A stretch of DNA of 64,000 nt, taken from Verrucomicrobiota bacterium. GTDB taxonomy: Bacteria > Verrucomicrobiota > Verrucomicrobiia > Methylacidiphilales > UBA1321. The stretch's first letter is position 1. Each line of letters starts with the position of its first letter. This document shows, piece by piece, positions 53,728 to 63,406 of this stretch. The translations under genes were made by a program, and so were the position numbers. The notes beneath the pieces are model-generated. The model had not been told where the DNA came from. It did no database searches and saw nothing but the letters and a program-made list of their open reading frames with translations. The stretch spans positions 62,001-126,000 of the forward strand of contig JABDHJ010000002.1 in NCBI GenBank assembly GCA_013285645.1. Reading direction: 5' to 3'.

Positions 53728-53792
53728 GCGATTACGATAGTCAGCGTCTAGGGGGCGGCAAGGGTAATCTGCGGAAATTTTTTGGCGCAGTT

Positions 53793-53869
53793 TGTAGCGG
53801 CGGTCTATGACCGTCGACCGGTTTGATAGGCCATGTCGCCGAGATCGACGGTCATAGACCGCCGCTACA
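53793..53869. repeat. 77-bp fold-back repeat upstream of nuoB
   Basis: TGTAGCGGCGGTCTATGACC... (53793-53817) and its exact inverse (53845-53869, ending GACCGCCGCTACA) form 25-bp arms with a 27-bp loop. It sits in the divergent gap between nuoB and the 53919 gene, where a promoter would be expected. It is related in composition to the GTAGCCG palindromes. Confidence 0.85.
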
Positions 53870-53918
53870 GGCTGAAGGCTCAGACTTGATCCCCGCGCAA
53901 GGCTGGGTAAAATGCGTC

Positions 53919-54293
53919 ATGGATCGGAAAGGCTTTATTGCGGTTTTTGAAACGGCGCACGACCGCGCGCAAATTTCGGAGTTCGTCGCATCGTGGCTGG
54001 AACGCTTTGAAAAGGTGGAGCAGGTCATCCCCGGAATGGAGGGGACGCTGGAAGTGAAGGAGCCGAGCGAAATCATGTGGGAACCGAATCTCCAGTTTCG
54101 CGTGACGAATGGGCAGCAGTTCGCGTGGGCCTACGTGTCGCTCGAGAAGCGCGCGATGGAAACAACCGGCTTTCAGGATGCCGAGATTTCCTTTTGCCTG
54201 GAGGTCCTGCTGGAGTTGCCGGGTGTGGCCGAGGTGATCGACGAGAAGAACCAGCGCCGGTTGGATGAGCTGGAGAAGGCGAAGATTATTTAA
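53919..54293 (+). CDS. Hypothetical protein, 124 aa
   Basis: A protein of 124 residues from ATG 53919 (MDRKGF); the frame is open upstream but runs through the fold-back repeat. It is a soluble alpha-beta protein with 'FVASWLERFEKVEQVIPGME', 'FAWAYVSLEKRAMETTGF' and a C-terminal charged helix 'DEKNQRRLDELEKAKII'. No motif is recognised. It stands divergent from nuoB and upstream of folC. Confidence 0.55.
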   Translation: MDRKGFIAVFETAHDRAQISEFVASWLERFEKVEQVIPGMEGTLEVKEPSEIMWEPNLQFRVTNGQQFAWAYVSLEKRAMETTGFQDAEISFCLEVLLELPGVAEVIDEKNQRRLDELEKAKII

Positions 54294-54347
54294 AGGCAGA
54301 TTGGCCACAAAAGAACGCAGAGAGCACAAAGAGATTCAAAAAATGCT

Positions 54348-54457
54348 GTCATCCTGAGCTAGTCGAAGGATCAGCTTCCGGTGATTTGGCTGCGAGCAGG
54401 TGGGCTTCGATTTTGAAAGTGCCCCGGAGGCTGATCCTTCGACAAGCTCAGGATGAC
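54348..54457. repeat. 110-bp fold-back element of family A
   Basis: GTCATCCTGAGCTAGTCGAA... (54348-54375) and its inverse (54430-54457) form 28-bp ends with one mismatch. The core CATCCTGAGC-TTGTCGAAGGATCA recurs as a single copy at 56545-56573, in a variant at 60172-60469 and degenerate at 62047. Such elements are widespread non-coding repeats. Confidence 0.85.
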
Positions 54458-54507
54458 GGATTGTTTATAGCGAATAAATGGGCGAACGTATTGGCACCTC
54501 TCTAATC

Positions 54508-55815
54508 ATGACTTATCCCGAAGCCCTTTCTTATCTAGGCGAAGCGCGCCGTTTCGGCATGAAGCTGGGGTTGGAACCGATGCGCGATCTGGCGCGGCGC
54601 TTGGGCGATCCGCAAAAGAAGTTGCGCTTCATTCATTTGGCGGGGACGAATGGCAAGGGATCGACGGCGGCATTTTGCGAATCGTGTTTGCGTACTGCGG
54701 GCTATCGCGTGGGACTTTATACATCACCGCATCTTGTCAGCGTTCGTGAACGGATTCAGATCGATCGCAGTCCTATTTCCGAGGTCGATTTCGCAATAGG
54801 AATGGAAATCGTGCGGCGTGAAATTGAGAAGGCAAAGGATCACGAGGCCACCTTCTTTGAAATCACGACCGCACTGGCGCTCTGGTATTTTGGCCACGAA
54901 AAAGTCGACTGGGTCGTGTGGGAAACCGGGCTCGGCGGGCGGCTTGATGCGACGAACATCGTCGATCCGGAGGTTTGCATCATCACCAACATCGGGCTGG
55001 AGCATCAGCAGTACCTCGGTGGAACGTTAAAAGAAATTGCGGCGGAAAAAGCCGGGATTATTAAAGATCGAGTGCCGGTGGTTAGCGCAGTTGAAATCGG
55101 AGAAGCCGCAGAAGTGATTATAGAACGCGCTCAGGCTGGCGGAAGTCCGTTGACTTTTGTTAATCGAAGTAAGGAAATCGAAGACAAAGGGCTGCATGGC
55201 AGCAAACAGTTGGCGCGAATCGATGGACAGGATTTTGAAATTGGACTCATGGGGCCGCATCAGATTGTCAACGCCGCCTGCGCGGTGAAAGCCATGAAAA
55301 TAATCAGTGCGCCGGATGAGGCCATCGCGCCCGGTTTAAAAAACACGGTCTGGCCGGGCCGCTTCGAAATTCTCTCGGAGAAACCGCTCATTGTGTTGGA
55401 CGGCGCGCACAATCCGGCAGGCATGGGAAAACTCGTCGAAACGTGGCGCTCATTTTTGGCGGAGCGAAAAATCGACGTACTCGCGCATCTGGTTTTTGGT
55501 TCGGTCGCTGAGAAAGATATATCCGAGATAGCGCAATTACTGCGTCCGCTGGCAAGGGAAGTTTCGCTTGTGCGATTGGCGAACGAGCGGACTGCGGAGC
55601 CCGCGGAGTTGGCAAAATCTTTTTCCGGATTGCCCTGCACACTTTACAATTCGGTGACGGAGTTGTGGCAAAAACTGGAACAGGTTGATTCCACGTGTCC
55701 AGTATTAATCACGGGTTCACTTTTTCTTGTTGGAGAAATGCTTGCGCGGCGGCAGGGCGATGCGGGAGAATATCGACTCAATGAACGCTTGGAAAAATTC
55801 TCGGTGAACCGGTAA
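54508..55815 (+). CDS. folC: Folylpolyglutamate synthase / dihydrofolate synthase
   Basis: A protein of 435 residues from ATG 54508 (MTYPEALSYLG), the usual family start; an ATG at 54478 is open too. 'FIHLAGTNGKGSTAAFCES' is the ATP loop, 'LYTSPHLVSVRERIQI', 'WVVWETGLGGRLDATNIV', 'NIGLEHQQYLGGTLKEIAAE' and 'LIVLDGAHNPAGM' are the Mur-ligase-like motifs. It adds glutamate to folates. The HAD gene begins 9 bp after its stop. Confidence 0.94.
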   Translation: MTYPEALSYLGEARRFGMKLGLEPMRDLARRLGDPQKKLRFIHLAGTNGKGSTAAFCESCLRTAGYRVGLYTSPHLVSVRERIQIDRSPISEVDFAIGMEIVRREIEKAKDHEATFFEITTALALWYFGHEKVDWVVWETGLGGRLDATNIVDPEVCIITNIGLEHQQYLGGTLKEIAAEKAGIIKDRVPVVSAVEIGEAAEVIIERAQAGGSPLTFVNRSKEIEDKGLHGSKQLARIDGQDFEIGLMGPHQIVNAACAVKAMKIISAPDEAIAPGLKNTVWPGRFEILSEKPLIVLDGAHNPAGMGKLVETWRSFLAERKIDVLAHLVFGSVAEKDISEIAQLLRPLAREVSLVRLANERTAEPAELAKSFSGLPCTLYNSVTELWQKLEQVDSTCPVLITGSLFLVGEMLARRQGDAGEYRLNERLEKFSVNR

Positions 55816-55824
55816 GGAAGTCGT

Positions 55825-56496
55825 ATGGCTAAGATTCGCGCTGTTGTTTTTGATGTGGGGGGCACCCTGGTTTATACCGCTGATCCGGTGGGGGAAACCT
55901 ATGCCCGCTTTGCCAAGCCGCATGGTGTCAAGTTGTCGGCGGATGCCGCCACGATCGCGTTTCATGAGGCGATGAAAAAATTGCCCCGCGAGAAGGGGAC
56001 GATTCCCACCGACGGCAATGATCGCGCTTGGTGGAAGAAAGTGGTGAGGGCTTCGCTGCCGGAAAGCGCATTTCCCGAGAAGAAGGCATTCGAGAGTTTT
56101 TTCGAGGAGGTTTATCTTTATTTTGCGAAGCCGGAAGCGTGGGGCGTTTATCCCGAGGTTCCGGAGGTCTTGGAAGCGTTGCGAGATCGCGGTGTCGATC
56201 TCGTCGCATTGAGTAATTGGGACGAACGACTCCATGCGGTGCTGGATGGGCATGGTCTGGGGGAATGGCTCTCCCAGCGTTTCATCAGCGCAGAACTCGG
56301 TTGGGAGAAGCCCGACCCGGCGATTTATCGGCATGTGGCGGATGTCATGCGAATCTCACCGGATGCTCTATTAAGTGTGGGCGACGATGCGAAGAACGAT
56401 GTGGAAGGTCCGCGCAAGGCTGGATGGAGGGCCGTGCAGATCGAACGCCCCAAGCATGATCTCTGGGCGGCGGTCCGGGCCCTGACCAAGCGATAG
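55825..56496 (+). CDS. HAD-superfamily hydrolase
   Basis: A protein of 223 residues with a good ribosome site (AAGGAAG). Motif I 'VVFDVGGTLVY' has Asp but Val-Gly in place of the second Asp-x; motif II 'LVALSNWDERL'; motif III Lys in 'GWEKPDPAIYRHV'; motif IV 'LLSVGDDAKNDVEG'. The helical cap between residues 20 and 95 is of C1 type, so it resembles HDHD3/REG-2-like HAD-IA enzymes. The replacement of the usual DxD suggests altered chemistry. Substrate unknown; co-transcribed with folC. Confidence 0.85.
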   Translation: MAKIRAVVFDVGGTLVYTADPVGETYARFAKPHGVKLSADAATIAFHEAMKKLPREKGTIPTDGNDRAWWKKVVRASLPESAFPEKKAFESFFEEVYLYFAKPEAWGVYPEVPEVLEALRDRGVDLVALSNWDERLHAVLDGHGLGEWLSQRFISAELGWEKPDPAIYRHVADVMRISPDALLSVGDDAKNDVEGPRKAGWRAVQIERPKHDLWAAVRALTKR

Positions 56497-56544
56497 CTTT
56501 TTCGTAGCCGTAGAGGCCTCTGTGAACTCTCACATTTATCATTA

Positions 56545-56573
56545 GTCATCCTGAGCTTGTCGAAGGATCAGTT
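56545..56573. repeat. Single family-A repeat end
   Basis: GTCATCCTGAGCTTGTCGAA followed by GGATCAG, the same as one end of the element at 54348-54457. No inverse partner is seen nearby; a short inverted GCTCTTACGAGCGCGG stretch follows. Confidence 0.75.
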
Positions 56574-56720
56574 CCGTCTGCCTTTCTTCTTGGGCGATGG
56601 TCGGTCCACGCTCTTACGAGCGCGGCTACTAATAAGCTGGTGCCCATTTGCCGCAGCCGCGCTTATATTTTTCCTCCATCGTTGACGCACTCCACCTGAA
56701 TTACTAAGGTGATGGCGACT

Positions 56721-57557
56721 ATGTCCTACGCATCTACGCTTCCGAAACAGGCCAAGTTCGGCGAAACGACTCGCTCCGACGTTTGGTGGATGCAACCGCT
56801 CGTCGTCTTTTTGGGCTTCTCCGCGTTCATCGTTTACTCGACTTGGGCGGCGCTTCAGGGCACGGACATCTCGACTTGTTATTATTGGTTTGGCGGGAAC
56901 GGGGCCAATTATCTTTCGCCGTTTTATTCGCCCGCGTTGTTCGGCTCGACTCCTCATCCGGGAATTTTCGGCGTCATGCCCGCATGGTGGCCAGCGTTCC
57001 TTCCCTTTTCACCCGCGTTCTTCATCATGTGGATTCCAGCCGGTTTCCGCTTCACCTGTTACTATTATCGCGGTGCTTATTATAAGGCGTTCTGGCTCGA
57101 CCCCGTGAATTGCGCCGTCGGCGAGCCCCGCAAAAGTTACCTCGGCGAGCGCTACCTGCCGCTCATCCTTCAAAACGTCCACCGCTACTTTATGTATCTC
57201 GCGGTTGTTTTCATCCTTATCCTCGGACGCGATGCTTGGGATGGCCTTTGGTTCAAGGGTGCAGATGGAGGGGAGCATTTTGGTCTCGCGGTTGGATCGC
57301 TGGTCTTGATCGTGAATGTCGTCCTGCTCGGAGGCTACACTCTCGGCTGTCATTCGCTCCGCCATCTGGTCGGCGGTTTCCTCGATTCGTTTTCCAAGAA
57401 CAAAGCGTGTGCGAGCTGTTTTAACGCCGTCACCTGCCTCAACAAAAAGCACATGCTCTGGGCGTGGATGAGTCTCATTTGGGTCGGATTCACCGATGTC
57501 TACATTCGACTCTGCGCCATGGGCATCTGGCACGATTTCCGGTTCTTTACCTTTTAA
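56721..57557 (+). CDS. sdhC: Succinate dehydrogenase cytochrome b subunit
   Basis: A protein of 278 residues, single membrane anchor with about five helices; start at ATG 56721 with AAGG 11 nt upstream (other starts at 56709 and 56712). Haem-ligand candidates are His in 'LQNVHRYFMYLAV' and in 'YTLGCHSLRHLVGG'. 'WWPAFLPFSPAFFIMWIPAG' is an early helix. It is the type with one fused anchor and no separate sdhD. sdhA follows 6 bp after, so the three genes are one operon. Confidence 0.88.
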   Translation: MSYASTLPKQAKFGETTRSDVWWMQPLVVFLGFSAFIVYSTWAALQGTDISTCYYWFGGNGANYLSPFYSPALFGSTPHPGIFGVMPAWWPAFLPFSPAFFIMWIPAGFRFTCYYYRGAYYKAFWLDPVNCAVGEPRKSYLGERYLPLILQNVHRYFMYLAVVFILILGRDAWDGLWFKGADGGEHFGLAVGSLVLIVNVVLLGGYTLGCHSLRHLVGGFLDSFSKNKACASCFNAVTCLNKKHMLWAWMSLIWVGFTDVYIRLCAMGIWHDFRFFTF

Positions 57558-57563
57558 AATACC

Positions 57564-59396
57564 ATGGCTACCAGCTACGAAACATTTGAATACGACGTCC
57601 TCGTCATTGGCGCGGGCGGTGCGGGTCTTCGCGCGGCCATTGAAGCCTCAGCGGCGGGAGTAAGCGTCGGGCTCGTCTGCAAATCACTGCTCGGCAAGGC
57701 GCACACCGTCATGGCCGAGGGCGGCATGGCTGCGGCCATGGGCAACGTCGATGATCGCGATAGCTGGAAAGTCCATTTCGCCGACACGATGCGCGGCGGC
57801 CAGTACGTCAACAACTGGCGCATGGCGGAACTTCACGCGAAGGAAGCGCCGTCCCGCGTGCATGAACTCGAAGCCTGGGGCGCTGTCTTCGATCGCACCA
57901 AGGAAGGCAAGATTTCCCAGCGTAACTTCGGCGGACACCGTTATCCGCGTCTCGCGCACGTGGGCGACCGCACCGGCCTGGAGATGATTCGCACGTTGCA
58001 GGATCACGGCATTCACCAGGGCATCACCGTTCACATGGAGTGGACGATCGTGACGCTGCTCAAGGATGGCGACCGGATCGCGGGCGCATTCGGTTATGAT
58101 CGCGAGCGCGGTCGCTTCAAGATTTTCAAAGCCAAGGCGGTTGTCATCGCGTCCGGCGGTCTCGGTCGCGCTTTCAAGATCACCAGCAATTCGTGGGAAG
58201 GCACCGGCGACGGTCACTCCCTCGCTTATCATGCGGGTGCGGAGCTGGTCGACATGGAGTTCATCCAGTTCCATCCCACCGGCATGATCTGGCCCCCGAG
58301 CGTGCAGGGCATTCTCGTTACCGAGAGCGTGCGCGGTGAAGGCGGCGTCCTGCGGAACAAGGACGGCAAGCGTTTCATGTACGACGACATTCCGGACAAT
58401 TACAAGTCGCAGACCTCGACCGATCCCGAGGAAGGCTGGCGCTATACGCAGAACGACAAGAATGCACGCCGTCCGCCGGAACTACTCACGCGCGATCACG
58501 TTGCCCGCTGTATCAACCGCGAGGTCAAGGCCGGTCGTGGCAGCCCACACGGCGGCGTGTTCCTCGATATTTCCTGGATCAAGGAAAAGATTCCGAATGC
58601 ACCGGAGCACATCAAGAAGAAGCTCCCCAGCATGTACCACCAGTTCATGCAGCTTGCCAATCTGGACATCACCAAGGAACCGATGGAAGTTGGCCCGACG
58701 ACCCACTACGCCATGGGCGGCGTGCGCGTCAACGGCGATACCCAGATGTCGAGCGTGCCCGGTCTCTTTGCCGCAGGCGAATGCGCGGCGGGATTGCACG
58801 GAGCAAATCGTCTCGGCGGAAACTCCCTTTCCGATCTGCTCGTCTTCGGCAAGCGCGCCGGTGAATTCGCGGCGAAGTACGCGAAGGAAAATCCCAACGT
58901 CCAGCTAAACGACGCCCAGATCGAAGAAGCGGCCAAGCACGCGCTCGAGCCGTTTGAGCATGGAGCCGCAGAAGGCGGCAGCGCGGATGGTCCTTATCAG
59001 GTCCAGCATGAATTGCAGAACATGATGCAGGATCTCGTCGGCATTGTTCGTCGCGAAGATGAAATGCAGAAGGCCCTGGAGAATCTCCAAAAGATGAAGG
59101 AACGCGCCAGCAAGGTCGCGGTCTATGGCCATCGCGAATACAATCCCGGCTGGCACACGGCCCTCGACTTGAAGCATCTCCTCACCATTTCCGAGGCAAC
59201 CACGCTCGCGGCCCTTGAGCGCAAGGAAAGTCGCGGCGGTCATTTCCGCGAGGATTTCCCGGATAAAAGCACCGAGGACGCGAAGATGAACATCGTTTTG
59301 AAGAAGGGACCAGACGGCAAGATGCAATTGCGCCGCGAGCCGATTCCGCCGATGCCGGAGGAATTGAAGCAGGTCATCGAGGAGATGTCGAAATGA
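57564..59396 (+). CDS. sdhA: Succinate dehydrogenase flavoprotein subunit
   Basis: A protein of 610 residues. 'VLVIGAGGAGLRAAIEA' is the FAD dinucleotide fold, and the His for covalent FAD is in 'LGKAHTVMAEGGMAAAM'. Active-site motifs are 'QFHPTGM', 'ESVRGEGGVLRNKDGKRFM' and 'THYAMGGVRVN', with 'LFAAGECAAGLHGANRLGGN' near the end. It oxidises succinate to fumarate in the TCA cycle. Its stop overlaps sdhB by 4 nt. Confidence 0.97.
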   Translation: MATSYETFEYDVLVIGAGGAGLRAAIEASAAGVSVGLVCKSLLGKAHTVMAEGGMAAAMGNVDDRDSWKVHFADTMRGGQYVNNWRMAELHAKEAPSRVHELEAWGAVFDRTKEGKISQRNFGGHRYPRLAHVGDRTGLEMIRTLQDHGIHQGITVHMEWTIVTLLKDGDRIAGAFGYDRERGRFKIFKAKAVVIASGGLGRAFKITSNSWEGTGDGHSLAYHAGAELVDMEFIQFHPTGMIWPPSVQGILVTESVRGEGGVLRNKDGKRFMYDDIPDNYKSQTSTDPEEGWRYTQNDKNARRPPELLTRDHVARCINREVKAGRGSPHGGVFLDISWIKEKIPNAPEHIKKKLPSMYHQFMQLANLDITKEPMEVGPTTHYAMGGVRVNGDTQMSSVPGLFAAGECAAGLHGANRLGGNSLSDLLVFGKRAGEFAAKYAKENPNVQLNDAQIEEAAKHALEPFEHGAAEGGSADGPYQVQHELQNMMQDLVGIVRREDEMQKALENLQKMKERASKVAVYGHREYNPGWHTALDLKHLLTISEATTLAALERKESRGGHFREDFPDKSTEDAKMNIVLKKGPDGKMQLRREPIPPMPEELKQVIEEMSK

Positions 59397-60139
59397 GCAC
59401 AGTCACTTTCAAAATCTGGCGCGGTGATAAAGAGAGTGGAAAGCTTGTCGATTACACGACCGAGGCTTCCGAAGGCATGGTTGTGCTCGACGTCGTCCAC
59501 AAGATCCAGGCGACGCAGGCGAACGACATGGCCTGCCGCTGGAATTGCAAGGCGGGCAAGTGCGGTTCGTGCTCGGCGGAAATCAATGGCAAGCCCAGCC
59601 TGATGTGCATGACGCGGCTCGACATGATTCCGATCGACAAGCCGGTGACGATCCAGCCGATGCGCGCGTTCCCCAGCATTCGCGATTTGGTCACCGATGT
59701 CTCATGGAATTTCCGCGTCAAAAAGAAGATCAAGCAGTTCAAGCCCCGGCCGCCGGACGCGCCGGACGGTACCTGGCGCATGCAGCAGGAAGACGTCGAT
59801 CGCGTGCAGGAATTCCGCAAGTGCATCGAGTGTTTCCTTTGCCAGGATGTCTGCCATGTTTTGCGCGATCACCACAAGCACGAGGAATTTATCGGACCGC
59901 GTTATCTCGTTTATACCGCCGCGCTGGAAATGCATCCGCTCGATACGGAGGACCGCATCCCGGAATTGAAGGAAGCGCACGGCATCGGCTATTGCAACAT
60001 CACCAAGTGCTGCACGAAGGTTTGCCCCGAGCACATCACCATCACCGATAACGCGATCATCCCGCTGAAGGAACGCGTCGTGGATGATTTCTACGATCCG
60101 CTCGGCTGGCTCTGGAAGATCCTTCGCCCGAAGGGGTAG
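59393..60139 (+). CDS. sdhB: Succinate dehydrogenase iron-sulfur subunit
   Basis: A protein of 248 residues. The [2Fe-2S] motif 'CRWNCKAGKCGSC' (with distal Cys in 'SLMCMTR'), the [4Fe-4S] motif 'CIECFLCQDVCHV' and the [3Fe-4S] motif 'CNITKCCTKVCPEH' are complete. It passes electrons from SdhA to quinone at SdhC. Overlaps sdhA by 4 nt (ATGA). A long fold-back repeat begins 33 bp after its stop. Confidence 0.97.
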   Translation: MSTVTFKIWRGDKESGKLVDYTTEASEGMVVLDVVHKIQATQANDMACRWNCKAGKCGSCSAEINGKPSLMCMTRLDMIPIDKPVTIQPMRAFPSIRDLVTDVSWNFRVKKKIKQFKPRPPDAPDGTWRMQQEDVDRVQEFRKCIECFLCQDVCHVLRDHHKHEEFIGPRYLVYTAALEMHPLDTEDRIPELKEAHGIGYCNITKCCTKVCPEHITITDNAIIPLKERVVDDFYDPLGWLWKILRPKG

Positions 60140-60171
60140 GTTTTCTCGACGGATATCCACATAAAAACTCC

Positions 60172-60469
60172 GTCATCCTGAGCGAAGGCGAGCCAACGAA
60201 CGTCTTTTTTCAACAGACTTACCCGAGCCGCAGTCGAAGGACCTATTTTCGGAACGGCTCAGCGTGGCGATGGCGTCAAAAGATATTGAATTGGAAGGAA
60301 CGTCTCTCGCTCGTCGCCCATGCGGAAAGCGGGAACTTGCCATTCAAATACGAAGTGCCTTGGCGCAATTGAACGTTTTCTTTGAAGCGGATATAGGTCC
60401 TTCGACTGCGGCTCGAGTGAATCTTGTGATGAAAGCAAATCAACCGGCTCGCCTTCGCTCAGGATGACA
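60172..60469. repeat. 298-bp fold-back element with nested inverted repeats (family A variant)
   Basis: Outer 23-bp ends GTCATCCTGAGCGAAGGCGA... (60172-60194) and the exact inverse at 60447-60469, plus inner 23-bp arms CGAGCCGCAGTCGAAGGACC... (60224-60246) and inverse at 60393-60415. The interior of about 146 bp is unrelated to the ends. A 67-codon frame (60264-60467) lies inside but runs into the right end and lacks a motif. The right end overlaps the last residues of the minus-strand gene at 60459. Confidence 0.8.
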
Positions 60470-60847
60470 AATTGGTAGGTGTGGCATCGCTGGTAGTTTC
60501 GGAGTTTGGGCCATACTTTCTGATTAGATTGCGTGCCGCGTCGAGAGCACGTGGGCGGTAGGTTGCTTCCGCTTTTTGAATTTCAACGTCTTTCTTTTCC
60601 AAGGCATCTTTCGACCAATGTTGCCTGACATCACCTACAGGCAAATGATCGGTTTCGGAATCAATGGCGATGAAAGTTAGAAAATCCGGGTCATCACTAG
60701 CTCGAAACCAAAATCCATATTTCCTAATTTCGCGAGCTGACTCAACTACGGCAACGCGTCCCTCAATAAGTTCATTGGCACGAGCAATGAGTCGACGGCA
60801 CTGCTTATGCCATTGAGCTTCATTTCTTACCCATGAAGGAGGATTCA

Positions 60848-60848
<1 letters not shown>
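60459..60848 (-). CDS. Hypothetical protein coupled to leuB
   Basis: A protein of 129 residues. It starts on the last base of leuB's stop (TAATG, 1-nt overlap), so it is translated after leuB. It is helical, with 'ARANELIEGRVAVVESAREI', 'SDDPDFLTFIAIDSETDHLP' and 'ATYRPRALDAARNLIRKYG', a pattern I have seen in small uncharacterised proteins (DUF2489-like in style). Its final residues 'TPTNLSS' are encoded by the end of a fold-back repeat, so the natural C-terminus may have been replaced. Function unknown. Confidence 0.6.
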
Positions 60849-62189
<1,341 letters not shown>

Positions 62190-62192
62190 AAC

Positions 62193-63236
62193 TTAGGCAT
62201 TGGCCGTGGCTTTGCCTTGCTTCTGTGTCTGCTTGGGGGTGGTTTCCTCTTCGGGCTCCGGCTCGGGTGCGGTGAGGGGAGGGGAGAAGAGGTAGGTCTG
62301 GAAGATGGCTTCGCCGATGCTGTTGAGCTTGATCTGGATTTCGTCCATGTACTTGTGCATGCCGACGGTCTTGATGTCCTCGAGTGCGCTGTAGTTGAGC
62401 TCGGCGACGAGACAGCCGGTGAGCTTTTCGCCCAGGTTGGTGAAGTGCTCGTCCTTGCAGCCGGAGATGCGGCGCAGCGAATAATTGAGCTCTTGCGCGC
62501 AGTAGCGGATCGAGCGCGGGAAGAATTCGTTGAGAATGAGAAATTCGACAACTTTGTCGGGCTCAACCTGCGCGACGTAAAATTTACGATAGGCATCATG
62601 CGAACTGCATGAGCGCAGGATGGCACTCCATTGCAAGGTGCCGCTCGTGTGGGAATTATTGGCCGGACGTTTGATGAAGATTTCGTCGTTGGCATCGAGG
62701 ATGCGTGTGGTCATGTCGGCGCGCTCAAGATATTTGCCGACCTGGATGAAATCCCAGTCCTCGCCGTGGGTCATGGTGCCATCGGTGATGCCCTGGAAAA
62801 GATGCGAGGCATTTTTGACCGCAGTGAAAAATTCGTAGGGCCCTTGGCGCACGATTTTCTTCAGCGTCTGGCTCTTCATCCAGAGATAAGTGCGATTGAT
62901 CTCCTCCCACATCTCGAGGGAAATCTGCTCGCGGACGTGCCGGGCATTTTCGCGCGCGGTCGTAATGCAATTGATGATCGAGTTGGAATTTTTCGGATGG
63001 AGCGTGAGGAAATCGATAACGTTGTCGCTGCTGGTTTCCTTGTAGTGCTTGGAAAAATCCTCATGGTCGCCGGTGCTGCGCAGGACGGGTTCCCAGAGCG
63101 CATTTTGTTCCTCCTCGGAAAGCTTGGGCAGATCGAGCATGAGCTGGAGATTGACGTCAAGGATGCGGGCGATGTTCTCGGCCCGCTCGGCATAACGGCT
63201 CATCCAGTAGAGGGAATCGGCGACGCGGGATAACAT
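62193..63236 (-). CDS. Alpha-E (DUF403) domain protein
   Basis: A protein of 347 residues. It opens 'MLSRVADSLYWMSRYAERAE', the hallmark of alpha-E proteins, and continues all-helical with 'WDFIQVGKYLERADMTTRIL' and 'EFFPRSIRYCAQELNYSLRR'. A C-terminal tail rich in Pro, Glu and Lys is extra. These proteins are nearly always encoded beside a circularly permuted ATP-grasp ligase, as here (63407 onward), and probably act in the synthesis or modification of a small peptide or peptidoglycan-like product. A family-B repeat precedes the start. Confidence 0.9.
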   Translation of the reverse strand: MLSRVADSLYWMSRYAERAENIARILDVNLQLMLDLPKLSEEEQNALWEPVLRSTGDHEDFSKHYKETSSDNVIDFLTLHPKNSNSIINCITTARENARHVREQISLEMWEEINRTYLWMKSQTLKKIVRQGPYEFFTAVKNASHLFQGITDGTMTHGEDWDFIQVGKYLERADMTTRILDANDEIFIKRPANNSHTSGTLQWSAILRSCSSHDAYRKFYVAQVEPDKVVEFLILNEFFPRSIRYCAQELNYSLRRISGCKDEHFTNLGEKLTGCLVAELNYSALEDIKTVGMHKYMDEIQIKLNSIGEAIFQTYLFSPPLTAPEPEPEEETTPKQTQKQGKATANA

Positions 63237-63242
63237 AAATTT

Positions 63243-63384
63243 TTGACGGAATTAACGGAATTACCAAATTAACGGAATTTTTTTAACAGGAAAACATGAA
63301 GGCATGAAAACATGAAAAATGCAGCTTAAACTCAAGAGAGTTACAGCGGGTTCCTTCATGTATTTCATGTCTTCCTGTTAAAAA
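63243..63384. repeat. Family-B repeat followed by a family-D fold-back
   Basis: TTGACGGAATTAACGGAATT (63243 on), a degenerate ACCAAATT and another ACGGAATT are followed by TTTTTTTAACAGGAAAACAT (63278 on). The inverse ...ATGTCTTCCTGTTAAAA ends at 63384. The fold-back of about 107 bp is a short relative of that at 45254-45601. Confidence 0.7.
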
Positions 63385-63406
63385 GCGGCGGAATAAAGAG
63401 AACGGC

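Noticed and set aside
60264-60467. 67-codon frame inside the nested fold-back element
   Set aside because: It reads through the right repeat end and shows no domain; most likely chance.
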